DNA from: Trinickia diaoshuihuensis | GTDB taxonomy: Bacteria > Pseudomonadota > Gammaproteobacteria > Burkholderiales > Burkholderiaceae | Direction of reading: 5' to 3' | Assembly: GCF_003390925.1 (NCBI RefSeq) | Contig: NZ_QUBS01000084.1 | Location: 186,001-250,000 of the forward strand | Length of the DNA: 64,000 nt | Shown: positions 59,730-64,000 of the stretch, in pieces | Position numbering within the stretch: the stretch's first letter is position 1 | How the letters are laid out: every line of letters begins with the position of its first letter | Made by a program: the position numbers and the translations under genes | The notes under the pieces: generated by a model | Database searches by the model: none | The model's input: only the letters and a program-made list of their open reading frames with translations | What the model was told of the DNA's origin: nothing

Positions 59730-60449
59730 TCAGTCGTCACTGTCGGCGTGGGCTCGGCGGTCCGTCGCGGCTCCCGCGGGCTGATGCGGCGCCGATTGCC
59801 ATTGCACCCACCACCAGGCGAATACGGCTGCGATCACTAGCGCCGCAAACCCCCAGCGGGCGGTCCGAATGCCCTCGTCGGGCGTACCCGGCTTGTATCC
59901 GCTGATCATCGGCCGGACCAGGTTCTCTCGGTGCAAGAGACTGCTTACCAAGACCGCGGCGATATGAACGACGACGAGCGCGAGCATCGTGTTGGCGACG
60001 CCTTCATGCAATTGTCCGACCCACTCGCCGCCGCCACTGTTATAAGCGGCCCAGCCGGTGATGCCGATGGCCAACGTGACGAGCAACATCGCCAGGATAG
60101 CGATCGCGCCGGCCGGGTTATGGCCGACGTAGCGCTCCGGGCAGCCTTTGACCAGGCTCGTGAGATAACGCGCGACGGCAGCCGGCGCGCGCACGAACGA
60201 GGAGAAGCGCGCGTAGCGCGTGCCCATGAGGCCCCAAACGAAGCGAAACGCAACGAGTCCGACCATCGTGTAGCCCAAGGTCACGTGAAGCAGACGCCAT
60301 CGCTCGCTCTCCGCCGTTAGCCAGGCGCCCGCGAACGAGACGACCATGAGCCAGTGAAATACGCGGACCGGCGCGTCCCAGACGAGAATCCGAGTTGAGC
60401 CCGATGCGTGCAGGTCGTGCTCAGCGCGGGATGCGGACGTATCGTTCAT
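59730..60449 (-). CDS. Membrane cytochrome b (b561-like) of the SHP operon
   Basis: A 239-residue membrane cytochrome with about four helices and haem-ligand His residues in RVFHWLMVVSF, LHVTLGYTMVG, QLHEGVANTMLALVVVHIAAVLVSSLLHREN. It would take electrons from the quinone pool to the periplasmic cytochromes encoded just before it. The ATG at 60449 follows AAGGAAACTTCG and overlaps the end of the diheme cytochrome gene by 29 bases. The SHP, DHC, cytochrome b order is that known from Rhodobacter and Shewanella. Confidence 0.9.
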   Translation of the reverse strand: MNDTSASRAEHDLHASGSTRILVWDAPVRVFHWLMVVSFAGAWLTAESERWRLLHVTLGYTMVGLVAFRFVWGLMGTRYARFSSFVRAPAAVARYLTSLVKGCPERYVGHNPAGAIAILAMLLVTLAIGITGWAAYNSGGGEWVGQLHEGVANTMLALVVVHIAAVLVSSLLHRENLVRPMISGYKPGTPDEGIRTARWGFAALVIAAVFAWWWVQWQSAPHQPAGAATDRRAHADSDD

Positions 60450-60906
60450 CGAAGTTTCCTTGATCTGCTCGGGTATGACAGGCGGCGCAGTTCGACGCGC
60501 TTTTGACCGAGGCTCGCCGCCAGGCCGCTGCGGGAACTTCGTCGTGCGTGGCGATGAACCATGAAGAACGCGTGATGCGATCGTCGGGCGGCGCGCTTGC
60601 CGTGCGTCCCGCGCGCGCGGCGTGGTCGGTGAGCCAGCCCTCGAGTTGTTTCACTGACGCGGGGTCCAGCGACGCATTGGTACCGAAGTGGTGATCGAGG
60701 TTACCGAGGATGCGTCGCCAAGAGTCCGCGGGCAGCATGCCGGGCGGATAGGCGATATGACAGGCGGCGCACTCTTGCCGGTAGAGCGGATGTGGCGTCG
60801 CGGCAATCACCGCGGGCTCGTCCTCGGCCAGCGTCAGACCGGGTAGCGTAGCCATCGCGAGCATTGCGAAAATGCGTCCAATGGCACGAGAGCGTTCATG
60901 GTTCAT
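60421..60906 (-). CDS. Diheme cytochrome c (DHC type)
   Basis: A 161-residue exported cytochrome: signal peptide (MNHERSRAIGRIFAMLAMATLPGLTLAE) and two haem-binding CAACH motifs (ECAACHIAYP, NCAACHTRAD), with the characteristic end CHTRADQGNFDERYVRIPR. DHC is the redox partner of SHP in Rhodobacter sphaeroides, where reduced DHC delivers electrons to it. The start at 60906 follows GGAAGGATAAACCT; 13 upstream codons without such a site are not used. Confidence 0.9.
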   Translation of the reverse strand: MNHERSRAIGRIFAMLAMATLPGLTLAEDEPAVIAATPHPLYRQECAACHIAYPPGMLPADSWRRILGNLDHHFGTNASLDPASVKQLEGWLTDHAARAGRTASAPPDDRITRSSWFIATHDEVPAAAWRRASVKSASNCAACHTRADQGNFDERYVRIPR

Positions 60907-60951
60907 AGGTTTATCCTTCCACGCCGGCATCCGATTCGAGCGCAACGGCGC

Positions 60952-61368
60952 CTATCGTTTGAGCGTCATGAGCCAACTGATCACGTCGGCTTTTTCCGCG
61001 GGTGTGCATTCGCGCCCGGCGACATCCGTGCAGTTGCGCCGGAACCACTTTTCGACCTTTGCCGATTGCGTGAAGCGCGCGGGATTGAAGGCGGGCGCCA
61101 GCGGTTCGATCGTCTTGCCGGTGGCCGCGTGTTTTCCCGTACCGGTCGGCGTGGCGCCGTGACAAGTGGCACAGGCCCACTCGCGGCCGTGCCGCGCCGT
61201 AAAGAACTGTTGGCCCCGTGCCGGTACCGGCGCCGTGCCGGCTTGCGTCGCGTAGCCATTCAGGATTTGTTCGGGCGATTCGGCGCGGGCGGCGGAAACG
61301 CCGGCGGCGGCGATCGCACCGTAGATGCAAAATGAGCCGAGTACGCGCAGGCGAGCGGAAGTGAACAC
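60952..61368 (-). CDS. SHP-like oxygen-binding cytochrome c (DUF1924)
   Basis: A 138-residue exported cytochrome with a signal peptide and one haem site, CATCH. The WFRRNCTDVAGRECTPAEKADVISWL segment holds the Asn that in Rhodobacter SHP is the labile sixth haem ligand, displaced by O2 or NO, plus two Cys that can form a disulphide. The start is read as GTG at 61368, which has GGGAGATTCACG just before it; a TTG at 61386 is the only alternative. First gene of the operon, 45 bases before the diheme cytochrome. Its physiological role is unknown in all hosts. Confidence 0.88.
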   Translation of the reverse strand: MFTSARLRVLGSFCIYGAIAAAGVSAARAESPEQILNGYATQAGTAPVPARGQQFFTARHGREWACATCHGATPTGTGKHAATGKTIEPLAPAFNPARFTQSAKVEKWFRRNCTDVAGRECTPAEKADVISWLMTLKR

Positions 61369-61469
61369 CGTGAATCTCCCAATCAATGCTTCATATATTT
61401 GGGCCGCTTCCTTACCGGATTCTTAACGCCGATACCTGGCCCATTGTGGGCGGTGGGCCCGCGTTCGAG

Positions 61470-61483
61470 TTGACTTGAGTCAA
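61470..61483. promoter_or_regulatory. FNR/FixK-like box TTGACTTGAGTCAA
   Basis: Perfect TTGACT-TG-AGTCAA palindrome, one base different from the box at 56023-56036. It lies in the 297-base region between the divergent shp operon and the AcoR-like gene, about 100 bases upstream of the shp start, a position compatible with FNR-type activation of the haem-protein operon if transcription starts some 60-70 bases before the GTG. Confidence 0.55.
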
Positions 61484-61665
61484 TTGGGGTGCCGCGCGGG
61501 TGCCGGGTGACGCCGCATGACCGAACGCTTCCCTCCGCAGTGGTACATTAGGGGGCCAAACTCGAAACGTCGGGTGAGCACGGAAAGCGCCGCCCGAACG
61601 GTCATCGGCTTGCGAGCCGGTGCCATTGTGTCCAGCAACGTACGTCCCGGACACAGGAGACAAGC

Positions 61666-63678
61666 ATGGACGTCCGGCAGCGCGATCACATCGAAACGGT
61701 GGTCCTGACGACCACCGGCCAGCCCCCGGTAACGGCACGGATGCACGACGCCATCATCCAAAGCTCGTGGCAGCGGTGCGTGCATCAGTACGGTCTCGAC
61801 CCGACTCGAATGCAAGAGGCTCGCATCGTGCCGGCGCAGCGGTTGCGCGAGCATCAGCAACGGATCGACGACTTTGCCCGCATTGCAAGGTACGGCCTGG
61901 AAACGCTGTACAGCCAGGTAGCGGGGACCGGCTACGTCGTACTGCTGACCGATGCGGACGGTGTGGCCGTCGACTACCTCGGCGACGAGGGCGCGGATGC
62001 CGGATTGCGCCGCGCTGGCCTGTATCTAGGCGCGGAATGGAGCGAGGACGGGGCGGGCACTTGCGCCGTCGGCACGGCGCTGGCGACGGGGCACGCCTTG
62101 ACTGTGCACCGCGACGATCACTTCGATGCGACGCACATCCCTTTGACTTGCACCGCGGCGCCGCTGTTCGATTCGCACGGCCGGCTTCATGCGATTTTGG
62201 ATATATCGGCGCTGAGCTCGCCGCTGGCGAAGGATAGCCAGACGTTCGCGTTGTATCTCGTGCGGACCTACGCGAGCCGGATCGAGGATGCATACTTTCT
62301 GCGGCGTCACAGGCGCGACTGGATCCTCAAGCTGAGCGCGGCGCCGGAGTTTATCGACGTCAATCCCGAGTACCTGATCGCACTCGATGCAAGCGGAAGT
62401 ATCGTCGGACACAATCGCCGCGCTCAGCAAATGTTGACGGCCGAAGCCGGCTTGGATTCGATGGGCGCGCCGCTGCTCGGCATGCGCTTCGACACGTTGT
62501 TCGAATTGCCTTTGGAGCAATTGGGACGCTTCGTATACTCGCGGCCGAGCGAGGAACGCGTCGTCCGCTTGGCGAGGACCGGCAAGCGCTTGTATCTGAG
62601 CGCCCTGCCGCCGATGCTGCCCGTGCCGGCAGGCACGGCGCGTGATGCGCAACCGCCGTTGCCGCCTGAACTGGCCGCGCTATGCGGCGGCGACGCGGCC
62701 CTGCAGCGGCAGCTTCAACTGGCCGCGAGGCTCGTCGATGCGCCGATCAATCTGCTCATCAACGGCGAAACGGGCAGCGGCAAGGAATACTTCGCGCGTG
62801 CGTTGCACAGAGCCAGCGCGCGTCGCGACGGCCCGTTCATCGCCGTCAATTGCGCGGCGATTCCCGAAACGCTGATCGAGAGCGAACTATTCGGACACTT
62901 GCCCAATAGCTTCTCGGGCGCTGGACCGAAAGCCAAGCGCGGGCTGATCCAGGAGGCCGACGGCGGCACGTTGTTCCTCGACGAGATCGGCGACATGCCG
63001 AGGGAATTGCAATCCCGCTTGCTCCGCGTGCTCGCGGAAGGCGAAGTCCTCGCGATCGGCGCTTCACGCCCCGTCCCGGTGAACGTTCGAGTGATATCGG
63101 CCACGCACCAATCGCTCGATGGGTTGATCGGCGACGGACGATTCCGCGAAGATCTCTACTACCGCCTCAACGGTGCGCGGCTCGTTCTGCCGCCGCTGCG
63201 CGAACGGCGGGATCTCGATTGGCTGATCGACAAGTTGCTCGCCGGACCCGACGGCTCGCGGCGATTCACGCTCTCGGAATCGGCTCGCTCACAACTGCAC
63301 CGCCACAACTGGCCCGGCAACTTGCGCGAATTGCGCAACGCGCTCGAATACGCCCGCGCCGTCTGCAATGACGGACATATCGAAGCGAGCGACTTGCCGG
63401 AAGGTATCGCTGAGCCGCGGGTCCATGCGTTGTCAGATGCCTCCGCGCCCGGGGAGGCCGGACAGAGGCGGGCCGCCGGCATCGAACCGAACGGGCGCGA
63501 ATCCGAGTGCGCGCTGCTCACGCGGCACCTGCGTGCCCATGGCTGGAACCTCAGCGCAGTCGCTCGGGAACTGGGGATCAGCCGCATGACGCTCTACCGG
63601 CGCATGGCGCGTCACGGCATCCAGTCGCCCAATCGCAGCGATGCCGTCTCGGCGCGGCCCGATAACGCACGCTCTTAG
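61666..63678 (+). CDS. acoR: Sigma-54-dependent transcriptional activator, AcoR-like
   Basis: A 670-residue enhancer-binding protein: N-terminal GAF sensory region (residues about 60-220), a PAS-like middle part, the AAA+ domain with Walker A GETGSGKE at 367-374 and Walker B TLFLDEIGD, and a C-terminal Fis-type helix-turn-helix (WNLSAVARELGISRMTLYRRMARHGI). The sigma-54-contacting GAFTGA loop is changed to NSFSGA (414-419). AcoR proteins activate acetoin genes; the downstream -24/-12 promoter and acoX start support that. Start ATG at 61666 (MDVRQRDHIETVV) follows AGGAGACAAGC. Confidence 0.92.
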   Translation: MDVRQRDHIETVVLTTTGQPPVTARMHDAIIQSSWQRCVHQYGLDPTRMQEARIVPAQRLREHQQRIDDFARIARYGLETLYSQVAGTGYVVLLTDADGVAVDYLGDEGADAGLRRAGLYLGAEWSEDGAGTCAVGTALATGHALTVHRDDHFDATHIPLTCTAAPLFDSHGRLHAILDISALSSPLAKDSQTFALYLVRTYASRIEDAYFLRRHRRDWILKLSAAPEFIDVNPEYLIALDASGSIVGHNRRAQQMLTAEAGLDSMGAPLLGMRFDTLFELPLEQLGRFVYSRPSEERVVRLARTGKRLYLSALPPMLPVPAGTARDAQPPLPPELAALCGGDAALQRQLQLAARLVDAPINLLINGETGSGKEYFARALHRASARRDGPFIAVNCAAIPETLIESELFGHLPNSFSGAGPKAKRGLIQEADGGTLFLDEIGDMPRELQSRLLRVLAEGEVLAIGASRPVPVNVRVISATHQSLDGLIGDGRFREDLYYRLNGARLVLPPLRERRDLDWLIDKLLAGPDGSRRFTLSESARSQLHRHNWPGNLRELRNALEYARAVCNDGHIEASDLPEGIAEPRVHALSDASAPGEAGQRRAAGIEPNGRESECALLTRHLRAHGWNLSAVARELGISRMTLYRRMARHGIQSPNRSDAVSARPDNARS

Positions 63679-63735
63679 CGGGCCGTGGCTTGATCCGGCC
63701 AACGATACGCGTGTCCACCGCGATACACCTGATGC

Positions 63736-63751
63736 TGTGACACCTGTCACA
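63736..63751. promoter_or_regulatory. Inverted repeat TGTGACA-CC-TGTCACA, candidate AcoR upstream activator site
   Basis: Perfect 7-base arms with a 2-base spacer, centred about 82 bases upstream of the -24 element and 58 bases after the acoR stop. Position and symmetry fit the enhancer site of an AcoR/Fis-type protein; a second, shorter palindrome (TTCCC-GA-GGGAA) occurs at 63786-63797. Confidence 0.65.
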
Positions 63752-63825
63752 CCCACTGCGGCAAATCGCGTGTCTCCCCGCTGATTTCCCGAGGGAATCC
63801 CGTACGCGTTGCGCCGGGAGGCGCA

Positions 63826-63841
63826 TGGCATACCTATTGCA
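63826..63841 (+). promoter_or_regulatory. Sigma-54 (-24/-12) promoter of acoX
   Basis: TGGCAT-N5-TTGCA, with the invariant GG (63827-63828) and GC (63839-63840) in the correct 10-base-apart arrangement of the consensus TGGCAC-N5-TTGCW. It lies 38 bases before the acoX start codon and downstream of an AcoR-type gene, so sigma-54 RNA polymerase and AcoR activation are expected. Confidence 0.85.
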
Positions 63842-63878
63842 TTGAGGCCTGTCGATAAAAATACATTAGGAGACAGGC

Positions 63879-64000
63879 ATGCGCGAACCTTCGCCGGTTC
63901 GTCCGCCCGCGGTCGGCATCATTGCGAATCCCGTGTCCGCGCGCGACATTCGCCGCGTCGTGGCCAATGCGAACAGTCTGCAACTGGCCGACCGCGTCAA
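63879..64000 (+). CDS. acoX: AcoX-like ATP-NAD-kinase-family protein (partial)
   Basis: Only the first 40 codons are inside the window: MREPSPVRPPAVGIIANPVSARDIRRVV and NANSLQLADRV. The VGIIANPVSARDIRR segment is the nucleotide/phosphate-binding start of the NAD-kinase-like AcoX proteins found in acetoin dehydrogenase (aco) operons. TAGGAGACAGGC precedes the ATG at 63879. The rest of the operon, presumably acoABC and others, would follow outside the window. Confidence 0.85.
   Translation, partial: MREPSPVRPPAVGIIANPVSARDIRRVVANANSLQLADRV

Overview
The window looks like a chromosomal segment of a high-GC betaproteobacterium of the Burkholderia/Paraburkholderia/Trinickia group (Burkholderiaceae). 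The basis is protein-level resemblance: an FMN-riboswitch-controlled ribB, a glpDKF block with a GlpR regulator, an RhlE helicase with a Gln/Gly/Arg-rich tail, a phnSTUV-type phosphonate transporter and an AcoR/AcoX pair, all with strong G/C third-position bias. I see no rRNA, tRNA, insertion sequence, prophage or CRISPR array.

Layout. 1-8.1 kb: tail of a membrane protein, FMN riboswitch and ribB, a HAD phosphatase, then the glycerol operon glpD-glpK-glpF (minus strand) with GlpR-type operators and glpR. 8.2-20.2 kb: gamma-glutamyltransferase, a diiron ferritin-like protein overlapping an FMN-barrel protein, rhlE, a two-gene c-type cytochrome operon, a CopD-like membrane protein, and dgoD with a divergent FadR-type regulator. 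20.3-30.7 kb: aminoethylphosphonate (AEP) catabolism: phnW, divergent phnSTUV transporter, GntR regulator, phosphonoacetate hydrolase phnA, phosphonoacetaldehyde dehydrogenase phnY and a PhnZ-like HD protein. Together these give AEP -> phosphonoacetaldehyde -> phosphonoacetate -> acetate + phosphate.

30.7-43.1 kb: a sugar or deoxysugar cluster that I consider the most novel part. It has an FGGY kinase, a long (eukaryote-like) deoxyribose-phosphate aldolase, an 801-residue tandem aldehyde dehydrogenase of the ALDH16 type, a FucU-like mutarotase, a PfkB kinase, an ABC importer (permease, LsrB/RhaS-like binding protein, double ATPase, second permease) and a convergent DeoR-like repressor. The simplest reading is import and phosphorylation of a deoxy-pentose or related sugar, aldol cleavage to glyceraldehyde-3-phosphate plus acetaldehyde, and oxidation of acetaldehyde by ALDH16.

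43.2-53.6 kb: ECF sigma/anti-sigma pair, DUF305 and beta-propeller exported proteins, a CheY-CheC-diguanylate cyclase trio, YqhA-like and flavin-reductase proteins, two lipoproteins and an M48 peptidase. 53.6-64 kb: SulP permease, cytochrome b561, a VTT-like membrane protein, a cation diffusion facilitator, and a minus-strand operon of an SHP-like oxygen-binding cytochrome, a diheme cytochrome, a cytochrome b561 and a QseBC/PmrAB-like two-component system. The window ends with an AcoR-like sigma-54 activator, an inverted repeat, a clear -24/-12 promoter and the start of acoX. Two near-identical FNR/FixK-like boxes lie in this last block.
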